Source of the DNA: Yanghanlia sp047501535
Lineage (GTDB): Bacteria > Pseudomonadota > Gammaproteobacteria > Burkholderiales > Burkholderiaceae_B
DNA: 64,000 nucleotides
Assembly (NCBI RefSeq): GCF_047501535.1
Contig: NZ_JAZDRJ010000007.1
Span: 124,001-188,000 of the forward strand
Reading direction: 5' to 3'
Shown here piece after piece: positions 52,260 through 61,001 of the stretch (within the stretch, counting starts at the first letter, position 1; every line of letters starts with the position of its first letter). The notes below the pieces were generated by a model. It worked only from the letters and a program-made list of their open reading frames with translations. It had not been told where the DNA came from and did not search any database. The position numbers and the translations under genes were made by a program.

Positions 52260-53058
52260 ACCAGATTCCCGCCTGCGAGCTCTGGTGCTGGGGCTAGGGT
52301 ACGCATTTCTATACGGGCCTATTTTGGTACTCATGGTCTTGTCATTCAATGACTCGGCCATGATGACTACCTGGACAGGTTTTTCGCTGCGCTGGTATCA
52401 CGAGCTCTTTAACGACCGGGCTTTGCTTGAAGCAGCCCGGCTTTCGCTGGTGATTGCCGCTTTTACTGCGACGGCGGCGGTTGTGGTGGGCACCTGGGCA
52501 GGCTATGTGCTGGCGCGTATGGGGCGCTTTCGCGGTTTCGCGTTGTTTGTCGGGCTGGCCAGCGCACCCTTGGTCATACCGGAAGTGGTGCTGGGTATTT
52601 CCCTGTTGCTGATGTTTGTCGAACTGAGCGATCTCATGGGCTGGGAAAGTAGCAATGGCGCTTTCACCATCTGGGTGGGGCATGTGATTCTGAGTATGGC
52701 CTATGTGTCGGTCATTATTCAGTCGCGAGTCCGTGACCTCGATCGTTCTCTGGAAGAGGCTGCGCTCGATCTAGGCGCCACACCCATTAAAGTGTTTTTC
52801 CAGGTGGTTCTGCCCCTTATCGCTCCGGCACTGGTTGCGGCTTGGTTGCTGGCTTTCACCTTGTCATTGGATGATGTTGTGATTGCTTCCTTCCTTACAG
52901 GGCCGGGCCACACCACGTTGCCGCTGGAGGTCTTCTCCCGTGTTCGGTTGGGGCTTAAGCCGGAAATCAACGCGCTAGCCACCATTTTCATGCTGCTGGT
53001 CGCCGTCTTTGTGGTGATCGCGCATCGTGTTCAGAATCGCAAAGGAGCCTCATCATGA
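52252..53058 (+). CDS. potI: Polyamine ABC transporter permease PotI
   Basis: Second inner-membrane subunit. 268 residues with six helices. The first contains FLYGPILVLMVLSFNDS, then TWTGFSLRWYHELFND. The EAA loop is SLEEAALDLGATPIKVFFQVVLP, and TLSLDDVVIASFLTGPG is the conserved PotI/PotC segment. GGAGGG lies before ATG 52252, within potH. The last codons overlap the Spx-like gene by ATGA. Confidence 0.93.
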   Translation: MAKPDSRLRALVLGLGYAFLYGPILVLMVLSFNDSAMMTTWTGFSLRWYHELFNDRALLEAARLSLVIAAFTATAAVVVGTWAGYVLARMGRFRGFALFVGLASAPLVIPEVVLGISLLLMFVELSDLMGWESSNGAFTIWVGHVILSMAYVSVIIQSRVRDLDRSLEEAALDLGATPIKVFFQVVLPLIAPALVAAWLLAFTLSLDDVVIASFLTGPGHTTLPLEVFSRVRLGLKPEINALATIFMLLVAVFVVIAHRVQNRKGASS

Positions 53059-53414
53059 CCACCCCCACGCTTTACGGCCTCACCAAGTGTTCGACCTGCG
53101 TTAAGGCCAGGAACTGGTTGCAGGAACGCGGTGTGGATGCCGCCTTCGTCGATTATCGCGACCATCCCTTACCTGCTGCAGATTTACTGAAGTGGAGCAC
53201 TGAACTAGGTGGCTGGGAGAAGCTCGTCAACCGGGCTTCCATGACATGGCGAAACTTGCCGGAGGATCGCAAGGCTGCCGCTTCCGATGAACAATGGCAG
53301 GCCTTGATTGCCGAATTCCCTGCATTGGTGCGTCGTCCCCTAGCGGTCTGGCCCGATGGCAGCGTTACGGTGGGCTTTACCGAGAAAAAGTACCTGGAGC
53401 GCCTGGGCGGATGA
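53055..53414 (+). CDS. Spx/ArsC-family (YffB-like) thioredoxin-fold protein
   Basis: 119 residues: TLYGLTKCSTCVKARNWL with a CxxC at Cys12 and Cys15. The FVDYRDHPL and LVNRASMTWRNLPEDRKA segments follow, with VRRPLAVWPDG carrying the cis-proline region. Related to arsenate-reductase-like proteins whose activity (glutathione-dependent reductase or regulator) is mostly unproven; there are no arsenic genes nearby. It overlaps the potI stop by 4 bp, so it is expressed with the polyamine transporter. A 55-bp gap leads to rpiA. Confidence 0.88.
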   Translation: MTTPTLYGLTKCSTCVKARNWLQERGVDAAFVDYRDHPLPAADLLKWSTELGGWEKLVNRASMTWRNLPEDRKAAASDEQWQALIAEFPALVRRPLAVWPDGSVTVGFTEKKYLERLGG

Positions 53415-53469
53415 AGGCCCGCCCGAACCCGGACGGCGGCGCAATGTTTCAAAAATCAAAGGATGCACC

Positions 53470-54168
53470 ATGCTTACACAAGATGATCTCAAGCGTAATG
53501 TGGCACAGGCCGCCGCAGAATACGCGTTGACCTGCCTGAGCCCGGATTCCGTGCTGGGGGTGGGGACGGGTTCAACTGTCGATTTTTTCATTGATGCCAT
53601 TGCCACCCATCGTGACCGTTTCCGCGCCGCAGTCTCCAGTTCTGAGCGGAGTACCCAGCGCCTGCGTGATCACGGCATCACGGTGGTAGACCTCAACGAA
53701 GTGCAGGACATGCCTTTGTATGTGGATGGTGCGGATGAAATCGACCCGGGCATGAGCATGATGAAGGGCGGGGGCGGTGCGCTGACCCGCGAGAAAATCG
53801 TTGCTTCCGTGGCCCGGCGTTTTGTATGCATCGTCGATGAATCCAAGCTGGTCGAGACACTGGGCGCTTTCCCTTTGCCTGTTGAAGTGATTCCCATGGC
53901 GCGCGAGGCGGTAGCCCGGCAGTTGCGCCAATTGGGCGGCGAACCGCGGTTGCGCCAGGGTTTTATTACCGACAATGGTTGCGAGATTCTTGACGTCTCC
54001 GGCTTGCGCATCACAGCGCCTGCCCAGTTGGAAGCACGCATCAACGATATCCCCGGGGTGGTGTGCTGCGGCCTGTTTGCGATTTCTGGTGCTGATCTGG
54101 CTTTGGTATCCTCGCAGCAGGGGGTGCGCCGAATTGAGCGCCCGGGCGCTGTCATTCAAGACACATAA
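53470..54168 (+). CDS. rpiA: Ribose-5-phosphate isomerase A
   Basis: Interconverts ribose 5-phosphate and ribulose 5-phosphate. 232 residues from ATG 53470; the longer open frame overlaps the Spx-like gene. Motifs: VLGVGTGSTVDFFIDAI, VSSSERSTQRL, LYVDGADEIDPG, MKGGGGALTREKIVA, VDESKLVETLG and DNGCEILDV. The catalytic Glu lies in the EKIVA region. A normal-length RpiA, probably cotranscribed with the pot genes or from its own promoter. Confidence 0.95.
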   Translation: MLTQDDLKRNVAQAAAEYALTCLSPDSVLGVGTGSTVDFFIDAIATHRDRFRAAVSSSERSTQRLRDHGITVVDLNEVQDMPLYVDGADEIDPGMSMMKGGGGALTREKIVASVARRFVCIVDESKLVETLGAFPLPVEVIPMAREAVARQLRQLGGEPRLRQGFITDNGCEILDVSGLRITAPAQLEARINDIPGVVCCGLFAISGADLALVSSQQGVRRIERPGAVIQDT

Positions 54169-54188
54169 GCGTCATAATTAGGTGCTAC
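54169..54188 (+). promoter_or_regulatory. Weak Pho-box-like sequence upstream of phoU
   Basis: GTCATAATT at 54171-54179 resembles one half of the Pho box (GTCATAAAT), and GGTGC follows where the second half-site would start, but with a poor match. PhoB control of phoU is plausible for the family; the evidence here is thin. Confidence 0.2.
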
Positions 54189-54255
54189 CCTTACAACATC
54201 TATTCGCTGGGTTGTCCAGTGTGGGTTCTTATCCTATTCGCGATCAAAGAGTGTT

Positions 54256-55050
54256 ATGACCGAGCATACCAACAGGCAGTTTTCCGCCGACCTCGAAGCT
54301 GTACGTTCCCAGTTTCTAGAGATGGGCGGTGTGGTTGAAACCATGATTCAGGATGCCGTTGAGGCGCTGCAAACGGGTGATCTCAACTTGGTTGAGCAGG
54401 TGCGTGAGCATGAGCGCATTGTCAACCAACATGAGGTCGAGATCGACGAGCGCATCGGCTTGCTGATTGCCCGCCATCAGCCTACTGCGGTCGACTTGCG
54501 CACTCTGTTGTCGGTGTCCAAGATGCTGACTGACATGGAGCGCTGTGGCGACGAAGCAGAAAAAATCGCCAAAGTGGCGCGTCGTTTGCACGAAGCTAAT
54601 TCTCTCTACGAACCGGTGGTGGAATTGCGCCACATGGCCCGTGACGTCACCCTAATGATCCGCGACATGCTGGACAGCTTTGCGCGTCATGACCCCGTCG
54701 CAGCCGCCAGGGTGGTGCGCAACGACAAGGAAGTCAATAAAGAGTGGAAGGCGGCTTTGCGCCACATGGTCACTTACATGATCGAAGACCCGCGCAGCAT
54801 CTCCAAATCCATCGAGCTCGTCTTTATTGCACGGGCGCTTGAACGCATTGGCGACCATGCTAAAAACATGGCCGAACGGGTGATCTACATGGTGCGCGGC
54901 GACGACGTGCGTCACACAGGCCTGAAATACACCGAACGCGCTGCCCGCGGCGAACTGGAAGATTCCGATTCCAGTCCGTTAGGTGCGAGTGCCAATGCAG
55001 AGGAAGCTACGGGTCATGCACAGCCTGAGGCGGAGTCCAAAGGTAACTGA
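54256..55050 (+). CDS. phoU: Phosphate-specific transport accessory protein PhoU
   Basis: Negative regulator linking Pst phosphate uptake with the PhoR-PhoB two-component system. 264 residues forming two three-helix PhoU repeats. The metal-binding motif DMERCGDEAEKIAKVA lies in repeat 1 and ALERIGDHAKNMAERVIYM in repeat 2. A disordered acidic tail of about 30 residues follows. The pst and phoBR genes are not in the window. ATG 54256; followed by a strong bidirectional terminator. Confidence 0.94.
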   Translation: MTEHTNRQFSADLEAVRSQFLEMGGVVETMIQDAVEALQTGDLNLVEQVREHERIVNQHEVEIDERIGLLIARHQPTAVDLRTLLSVSKMLTDMERCGDEAEKIAKVARRLHEANSLYEPVVELRHMARDVTLMIRDMLDSFARHDPVAAARVVRNDKEVNKEWKAALRHMVTYMIEDPRSISKSIELVFIARALERIGDHAKNMAERVIYMVRGDDVRHTGLKYTERAARGELEDSDSSPLGASANAEEATGHAQPEAESKGN

Positions 55051-55113
55051 GCCGTCTAACCCTCAGCCGATGTTGGGGGCGCCAGAAACGCTGCAATGAT
55101 CTATGTGCATAAA

Positions 55114-55154
55114 AAAACCGGCGTATCGTGCAATTAACACGATACGCCGGTTTT
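55114..55154. terminator. Bidirectional terminator between phoU and yggX
   Basis: A 17-bp perfect stem (55114-55130 with 55138-55154) around the loop CAATTAA. A-rich on the left and T-rich on the right, so it works for phoU (plus) and yggX (minus). The strongest terminator in the window. Confidence 0.9.
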
Positions 55155-55163
55155 CATTTGACC

Positions 55164-55439
55164 TTACTCTGCTGAAGGCGGAACGTAGCCCTGGGCCTCG
55201 ATGTCGCGGTCATCAAACAGATAACTTTCCATCTGTTGAGCCAGATACTTCCGTGCACGCGCATCAGCCAAATTCAGACGGTTTTCGTTGACCAGCCGGG
55301 TCTGGATGTCGATCCAGTCAGCCCAAGCCTGTTTGGAGACTTCCCGCCAGATGCGGACGCCCAGGTCGCCAGGGTAGGGGGGGTATTCCAGCCCTTCGGC
55401 CTCGCGTTTGAGCTTGACGCAGTTGACCATGCGAGTCAT
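55164..55439 (-). CDS. yggX: Fe(2+)-trafficking / oxidative damage protection protein YggX
   Basis: Small cytosolic protein that protects iron-sulfur clusters and limits labile iron. 91 residues from ATG 55439 (AAAGG about 8 nt upstream; a GTG three codons earlier is less likely). VNCVKLKREAEGL with conserved Cys7, PYPGDLGVRIWREVSKQAW, and the C-terminal ARKYLAQQMESYLFDD are signatures. A C7 run (complement of 55377-55383) encodes the first prolines. Upstream DNA carries an unusual 13-bp direct repeat. Confidence 0.95.
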   Translation of the reverse strand: MTRMVNCVKLKREAEGLEYPPYPGDLGVRIWREVSKQAWADWIDIQTRLVNENRLNLADARARKYLAQQMESYLFDDRDIEAQGYVPPSAE

Positions 55440-55470
55440 GCAGTACACCTTTAATCAAGTGAGAATGAGA

Positions 55471-55502
55471 CGAGCCATGGCGCGACAGGCGAGCCATGGC
55501 GC
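55471..55502. repeat. 13-bp direct repeat containing the GCCATGGC palindrome, upstream of yggX
   Basis: CGAGCCATGGCGC occurs at 55471-55483 and again at 55490-55502, with 6 bp between; period 19 bp. Each contains the 8-bp palindrome GCCATGGC. On the minus strand they lie between a TACAAT -10 box and the yggX ATG, at about the transcript start. Likely operator sites; no known binding protein is recognised. Confidence 0.55.
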
Positions 55503-55512
55503 TTTAAAGCTT

Positions 55513-55518
55513 ATTGTA
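55513..55518 (-). promoter_or_regulatory. Candidate -10 box of yggX
   Basis: The minus strand reads TACAAT (complement of 55513-55518), about 75 bp before the ATG. No good -35 is seen at 17 bp, which would fit an activator-dependent promoter. It overlaps an 8-bp inverted repeat (55517-55524 / 55547-55554). Confidence 0.35.
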
Positions 55519-55570
55519 GCGCCCCAATTGCCGGTGCAGGCGGGTAGGGCGCTATAGGGCTTGTTAAGGT

Positions 55571-56926
55571 TTACAGCCGCTTGATAAAGATGAGACTGTT
55601 ACGTGAACGGTTGTAAGTGAGCTGTCGTTCCTTGGGGAGGTCGGAAATGCTGCCGCGTACAAAACCGCGCTTCATAAACCAATGGGACGTGCGTGTGGTG
55701 AGTACGAACAAGCGACGTGCGCCTTTGGAACGAGCTCGCATTTCAGCGTGGCGCAGCAGCATTTCGCCTTCGCCTTCGCTCTGCCATTCCGGATGCACGA
55801 TCAGGCAGGCCATTTCCGCCATTTCTTCTTCAGGGAAGGGGATCACGGCCACACAACCGTAAATCACGCCGTCGTGCTCCAGTACGGAGAATTTTTCAAC
55901 GTCGCGTTCAATAACAGCGCGTCCTCTGGGTACCAGGGTGCCGTCGGCTTCCAGCGGCTCAATGAGTTGCACAATGGCGCCGATATCGTCGACCTCGGCA
56001 GGGCGCAGATCGTCAAGCGTATCCTCGACCACCATGGTGCCAACGCCGTCGTGGGTAAAGATCTCTAGCAGTACTGAGCCGTCCAGCGTGTAAGGGAGCA
56101 AGTGGGCGCGAGCCACACCACGCTTCACAGCGCGGGAGGCGTGCGTAAGAAAGGCTTGGGTGTCTTCATCCAGTTCGGCGTCCGCCAGCAGGCGGTCGGC
56201 CTCGGCGCGGGCCAATTCGGTGATGGCGTTGCCGTTGGCATCTCTGATGAGGCTGTCTTGAGTGAGGAAGATCAGTTTTTCGGCCCGTAGTGCAATGGCT
56301 GCGCTAGTGGCTAAATCTTCCATGGCTAAATTGAAGGCTTCGCCGGTTGGGGAGAAGCCCAGCGGCGATAGGAGTACGATAGCCCCTTCGTTGATCACTG
56401 CTTTAATGGCGTTGATGTCGATTTTACGAACGGCGCCGGTATGCTCGTAATCCAGGCCGTCGATAATTCCTACGGGGCGCGCCGTCACGAAGTTGCCGGA
56501 AATAATGCGAATATGCGCATGTGACATAGGCGTGTTAGGCAAGCCTTGGCTGAAAGCCGCTTCGATATCCAGCCGGATCTCCCCCGCGGCTTCCTTGGCG
56601 CATTCCAGCGCCGCAGGGCTTGTGGGTTCGGTGCCGCGCCCAAAGCGGATGTCGTAGCCTTTCAATTGAAGCTGCTCATTGACCTGTGGGCGTGAGCCAT
56701 GCACCAGGATGAGCTTCACCCCTAGGGCCGACAGCAGGGAGAGATCCTGAATGAGCGGGTTGAGTACGCCGTCGCGCACGAGTTCGCCACCAAATGCCAC
56801 GACAAACGTTTTGCCGCGAAAATCGTGGACATAAGGCGCAACTTCCCTGAACCAACGCACGAATTGTGCGGGGGCGAATTCAGGGGCTACGGCTGCGGAA
56901 TAGGTTTCGCTGTCGGCTGTGGTCAT
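55571..56926 (-). CDS. argA: N-acetylglutamate synthase
   Basis: First enzyme of arginine biosynthesis: acetyl-CoA plus glutamate. 451 residues of the classical two-domain form. An amino-acid-kinase-like domain covers about 25-290 (FVVAFGGELV, LILVHGSRPQVNEQL, LLSPLGFSPTGEAFNL). It is the usual arginine-feedback module. A GNAT acetyltransferase domain covers about 300-445 (VIYGCVAVIPFPEEEMAEMACLIV, GEGEMLLRHAEMRARSKG). Divergent from hrpA with 75 bp between. No strong ribosome site is obvious. Confidence 0.95.
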   Translation of the reverse strand: MTTADSETYSAAVAPEFAPAQFVRWFREVAPYVHDFRGKTFVVAFGGELVRDGVLNPLIQDLSLLSALGVKLILVHGSRPQVNEQLQLKGYDIRFGRGTEPTSPAALECAKEAAGEIRLDIEAAFSQGLPNTPMSHAHIRIISGNFVTARPVGIIDGLDYEHTGAVRKIDINAIKAVINEGAIVLLSPLGFSPTGEAFNLAMEDLATSAAIALRAEKLIFLTQDSLIRDANGNAITELARAEADRLLADAELDEDTQAFLTHASRAVKRGVARAHLLPYTLDGSVLLEIFTHDGVGTMVVEDTLDDLRPAEVDDIGAIVQLIEPLEADGTLVPRGRAVIERDVEKFSVLEHDGVIYGCVAVIPFPEEEMAEMACLIVHPEWQSEGEGEMLLRHAEMRARSKGARRLFVLTTRTSHWFMKRGFVRGSISDLPKERQLTYNRSRNSLIFIKRL

Positions 56927-56967
56927 ACGTGTTGCAATGTAAAAGGGCCTCGGAACAAGAGGAAAAT

Positions 56968-56973
56968 TATAAT
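56968..56973. promoter_or_regulatory. Shared TATAAT element between argA and hrpA
   Basis: ATTATAAT (56966-56973) is nearly self-complementary, so it offers a TATAAT -10 on either strand in the 75-bp divergent gap. No good -35 is seen for either direction. Candidate only. Confidence 0.3.
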
Positions 56974-57001
56974 AAGCGGTTGTTCAGACCGAATTGGTTT
57001 C

Positions 57002-60000
57002 ATGCAAAAGACTGCACCATTGTCAGATAACCCACTCAAAACCGCTCCAGAAGGCCGGAATCGCCCGGCGCGTCGCCCTCGGGCAGAGATGCCTCCCAGG
57101 TTGGATCGCGAGCCGCCGCCCATTCATTACCCTGAAGATCTGCCTGTCAGCGCGCATCGCGAACAGCTTGCCAAGGCGATTGATGAACACCGTGTAGTCA
57201 TTGTCTGCGGTGAAACCGGTTCCGGCAAGACTACGCAGTTGCCGAAAATTTGTCTGGAGCTTGGGCGGGGACGCAAGCGGATGATCGCCCACACCCAGCC
57301 CAGGCGGCTTGCTGCGACGTCGGTAGCCAAGCGCATTGCAGAGGAGCTGAATACCGAACTGGGTGATTGGGTTGGGTATCAGATTCGTTTCAGTGACCGT
57401 AGCGGCCCCAATGTGGCGGTCAAACTGATGACAGACGGCATTTTGCTAGCCGAAACCCAGCGCGACCCGCTGTTGCGGCGCTACGACACTATTATTGTCG
57501 ACGAGGCGCATGAGCGCAGTTTGAATATCGACTTCCTGCTGGGTTTTCTGAAAAACCTGTTGGAAAAGCGTAGCGACCTCAAGCTCATTATTACCTCGGC
57601 CACGATTGATGCCGATCGTTTCGCCAAACACTTCAGTATGGCGGGTAAGCCGGCACCGGTCATTGAGGTGTCGGGGCGACTGTATCCCGTTGAAGTGCGC
57701 TACCGGCCCATCCAGAACGATAAAGATGAAGAGGCCGGCGGGCGGGGCAGTCGCGATGAGGAACGTGACCTCATCGATGCGATTGTGGAAGGCGTGGATG
57801 AGTGCGCCCGCCATGGCCCGGGCGACGTGTTGGTTTTTCTGCCGGGTGAGAGGGAGATTCGCGAATCGGTCGAAGCCTTGCGCAAACATCATCCGCCAGG
57901 CGCCGAGATATTGCCGCTGTATGCGCGGCTGTCGCAGGCTGAACAAGAACGGATCTTCCGCCCACAGGGTAGTGGTCGGCGTATCGTGCTCGCTACCAAC
58001 GTGGCAGAAACCTCACTGACTGTGCCCGGCATACGCTACGTCGTCGATAGCGGGCTGGCGCGGGTAAAACGCTATTCGTGGCGCAACAAAGTAGAGCAGT
58101 TGCGTATCGAGCCTATCAGTCAGGCATCGGCCAACCAGAGGGCGGGGCGCTGCGGCCGTATTGGCCCGGGTGTATGCCTGCGTCTTTACGACGAGGCCGA
58201 TTTCAAGTCACGGCCTGCTTTCACCGACCCGGAAGTGCTGCGCTCCTCATTAGCTTCGGTGATTCTGCGCATGAAGGCGCTCAAGCTAGACGATATCGAA
58301 GCCTTTCCCTTTGTTGATGCACCGGCGGGCCGTGCCGTGGCCGACGGCTACCAGCAGTTGCAGGAACTGGGGGCGCTGGATGAAAACAATGTCCTAACCG
58401 CCATAGGGCGAGAACAAGCACGCCTGCCGGTGGACCCTCGGGTGGGGCGCATGATTCTCGCCGCGCGCGATCATCAATGCCTGACGGAAATGCTGGTCAT
58501 AGCGGCGGCGCTTTCTGTCCAGGACCCGCGTGACCGCCCCATGCAAGAACGTGAAGCGGCGGATGCCGCGCATGCCAAGTTCAACGACGAACGTTCAGAA
58601 TTCCTGTCTTATCTGAAGTTGTGGCGTTGGTATGCCGAACAGGTCCAGCACAAGGCTTCGCAACGCAAACTGGTGGCTCAGCTACGCCAGAACTTTCTAT
58701 CACCGCTGCGATTGCGCGAATGGCGCGATGTGCACAGCCAGCTTGCCGCGTTAGTGGGTGAGCAAGGCTGGCGGCTTAACGAAGCGCAAGCCACGTATGA
58801 ACAAGTTCATATGGCGCTGCTAACGGGATTGTTGGGTAATGTCGGTACCAAGGCCGAAGAAGGCGGCGTTTGGCAGGGGGCTAGGGATATCCGTTTCCAC
58901 ATTCACCCGGGTTCAGCGTTGGGCAAGAAAGCAGGCCGTTGGATTGTGGCGGGAGAGCTGGTGGAAACCACTCGGTTGTATGCAAGATGTATAGCTAAAA
59001 TAGATCCGCGATGGGTGGAGAGAGCTGGGGCTCATCTCTTACGCAAACATTGGTCTGACCCCCGTTGGGAGAAAAAAGCCGGGCAGGTGGTGGCTAACGA
59101 GCGCGCCACGCTTTATGGGCTGACCGTCTATGCGGGACGGCGTGTGCATTTCGGGCGCATTGACCCTCGGCAGGCTCGCGAAATCTTTATTCGCGACGCC
59201 CTGGTAACAGGGGAAATCGACAGCAAACTGCCTTTTCTGCGGCATAACAGTCGGCTCATGGCATCTATCGAAAAACTCGAACACCAGACGCGTCGCCCGG
59301 ACATTCTGGTCGATGACCAACTCATCTACGCGTTTTACGATGCACGCATTCCCGAGGATGTTTTCCAGACGGCCACTCTCGAACGCTGGTATTCACGCTT
59401 GAAGCCCGGTGAGGCCAAGGCGCTGGAGCTGAGCCGCGACGAACTCATGCGCCACGATGCAGCTGGCATCACCACCGATGTCTTCCCCAAGAAGGTGGTC
59501 TGGCAGGGTGTGGAAATGGCGCTGGATTATCACTTTGAACCGGGCTCTTTGCGCGACGGCGTGACGCTGTCCGTGCCTTTATTCGCTTTGAACCGCATCG
59601 ACCCCATGCGCTGCGAATGGCTGGTGCCGGGCATGCTCAAGGAAAAGACCCATTTACTGCTGAGATCGCTGCCGCAGAAACTGCGCCGCCATTGCGTACC
59701 CCTGCCGGAATACGCGGCCGGTTTTGTCGAGCGTTGGTTCGATCAGGCCAGTGACCCCGGCATGAGTTTGTTGGACGCCATCGCTCAGGATATGTGGCAA
59801 CAGGTGAAAGTCAGGCCGCAGCGCGGCGATTTCAAGCTCGAAACCCTGCCTGCGCACTTGTTCATGAATTTCAAAGTGGTCGATGAACACGGGCGCATGT
59901 TGTCGGGCGGGCGTAACCTGGATCAGCTCAAAGCAGAACATGGACGCGATGCCCAGGTATCGTTCCAGATGGTGGCAGGGCGCGATCAGGAGGTGGCCCG

Positions 60001-60859
60001 AGCCCTGGCCCACGAAAACCTGACTGACTGGACTTTCGGTGAGTTGCCGGAAATCATGGAAATTCAACGAAAAGGGCAGTCGTTTATTGGTTACCCAGCG
60101 CTGGTGGATGAAGGCAGCCATTGTGAACTGGATGTTTTCGATGACCCGGCTGAGTCCAGGCGCCACCATCGTCGCGGTTTGTGCCGTTTGTTCCGCTTGG
60201 GCTTGCGTGATCAGGTCAAGTTTTTGGAAAAAAACATTCCAGACCTGACGCGTATGAGCATGTTGTACATGAGCTTGGGCACCCAAGAAGCGCTGCGCGA
60301 TCAAATCATTGATTGCGGCATCGCTCAGGCTTTCATGGCCGAGCCTTGGCCCACTGACCAGGCTTCCTTCGAGGCCCGCAAGGCAGAAGGGCGCAACCGT
60401 CTTGGCCTGATAGTGCAGGAAATTGCACGTCTGACCGCCACCATTCTCACTGAGTGGAGCACTTTAACTAAGAAGTTGCCTCAGGCCAAACCTCATAAGG
60501 CCGCCTATGAAGACATACAGGCTCAGCAAGCGGCCTTGATGACGCCGGCCTTCCTGCGCGACACACCTTACGAGCGCCTGGCGCATTTTCCGCGTTATCT
60601 CAAGGCGGCCCATGTGCGTATAGACAAGCTGCGCGCTGACCCGGCCCGCGATGCGCGTAACATGTCCGACATGGCGCCCTTGCTCGCACAGTATCAGCGT
60701 GCCCGGCAGGCGCTGAAAGGCGCGAGTGACGCCCAACTGGAAGAATTCCGCTGGATGTTGCAGGAATTGCGGGTTGCACTGTTTGCGCAAGAGCTGCGCA
60801 CCCCCGCGCCGGTGTCGGTAAAACGCTTGCAGAAAGCGTGGGCCGCTATGCAGCGTTAG
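57002..60859 (+). CDS. hrpA: ATP-dependent RNA helicase HrpA
   Basis: DEAH-box helicase; in E. coli it rescues stalled ribosomes and processes some mRNAs. 1285 residues from ATG 57002; the open frame to 56825 overlaps argA and is not family-like. Walker A GETGSGKT at 70-77, THTQPRRLAA-type motif Ia (here AHTQPRRLAATSVA), DEAHERSLN motif II, TSATID motif III, and VAETSLTVPGIRYVVDSG and QRAGRCGRIGPGVC motifs V-VI. HA2, OB and the long DUF3418 C-terminal domain follow. Full length and intact. Confidence 0.95.
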   Translation: MQKTAPLSDNPLKTAPEGRNRPARRPRAEMPPRLDREPPPIHYPEDLPVSAHREQLAKAIDEHRVVIVCGETGSGKTTQLPKICLELGRGRKRMIAHTQPRRLAATSVAKRIAEELNTELGDWVGYQIRFSDRSGPNVAVKLMTDGILLAETQRDPLLRRYDTIIVDEAHERSLNIDFLLGFLKNLLEKRSDLKLIITSATIDADRFAKHFSMAGKPAPVIEVSGRLYPVEVRYRPIQNDKDEEAGGRGSRDEERDLIDAIVEGVDECARHGPGDVLVFLPGEREIRESVEALRKHHPPGAEILPLYARLSQAEQERIFRPQGSGRRIVLATNVAETSLTVPGIRYVVDSGLARVKRYSWRNKVEQLRIEPISQASANQRAGRCGRIGPGVCLRLYDEADFKSRPAFTDPEVLRSSLASVILRMKALKLDDIEAFPFVDAPAGRAVADGYQQLQELGALDENNVLTAIGREQARLPVDPRVGRMILAARDHQCLTEMLVIAAALSVQDPRDRPMQEREAADAAHAKFNDERSEFLSYLKLWRWYAEQVQHKASQRKLVAQLRQNFLSPLRLREWRDVHSQLAALVGEQGWRLNEAQATYEQVHMALLTGLLGNVGTKAEEGGVWQGARDIRFHIHPGSALGKKAGRWIVAGELVETTRLYARCIAKIDPRWVERAGAHLLRKHWSDPRWEKKAGQVVANERATLYGLTVYAGRRVHFGRIDPRQAREIFIRDALVTGEIDSKLPFLRHNSRLMASIEKLEHQTRRPDILVDDQLIYAFYDARIPEDVFQTATLERWYSRLKPGEAKALELSRDELMRHDAAGITTDVFPKKVVWQGVEMALDYHFEPGSLRDGVTLSVPLFALNRIDPMRCEWLVPGMLKEKTHLLLRSLPQKLRRHCVPLPEYAAGFVERWFDQASDPGMSLLDAIAQDMWQQVKVRPQRGDFKLETLPAHLFMNFKVVDEHGRMLSGGRNLDQLKAEHGRDAQVSFQMVAGRDQEVARALAHENLTDWTFGELPEIMEIQRKGQSFIGYPALVDEGSHCELDVFDDPAESRRHHRRGLCRLFRLGLRDQVKFLEKNIPDLTRMSMLYMSLGTQEALRDQIIDCGIAQAFMAEPWPTDQASFEARKAEGRNRLGLIVQEIARLTATILTEWSTLTKKLPQAKPHKAAYEDIQAQQAALMTPAFLRDTPYERLAHFPRYLKAAHVRIDKLRADPARDARNMSDMAPLLAQYQRARQALKGASDAQLEEFRWMLQELRVALFAQELRTPAPVSVKRLQKAWAAMQR

Positions 60860-61001
60860 CGTCCTACCTGCTTGGCCAGTACGCGTATGGGTCTGCTGCG
60901 CTTAGGCGCGAGCAGCCTGCCGTGTATGCCATGTACGCGATCGCTTATCCCTTAGATATATCAGCGCGTGTTCCGGCCGCCTCACAAGTACAATCACCGC
61001 C

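Noticed and set aside
56825..57001. Longer hrpA start overlapping argA
   Set aside because: Would overlap the divergent argA start by about 100 bp, and the extra residues do not resemble HrpA.
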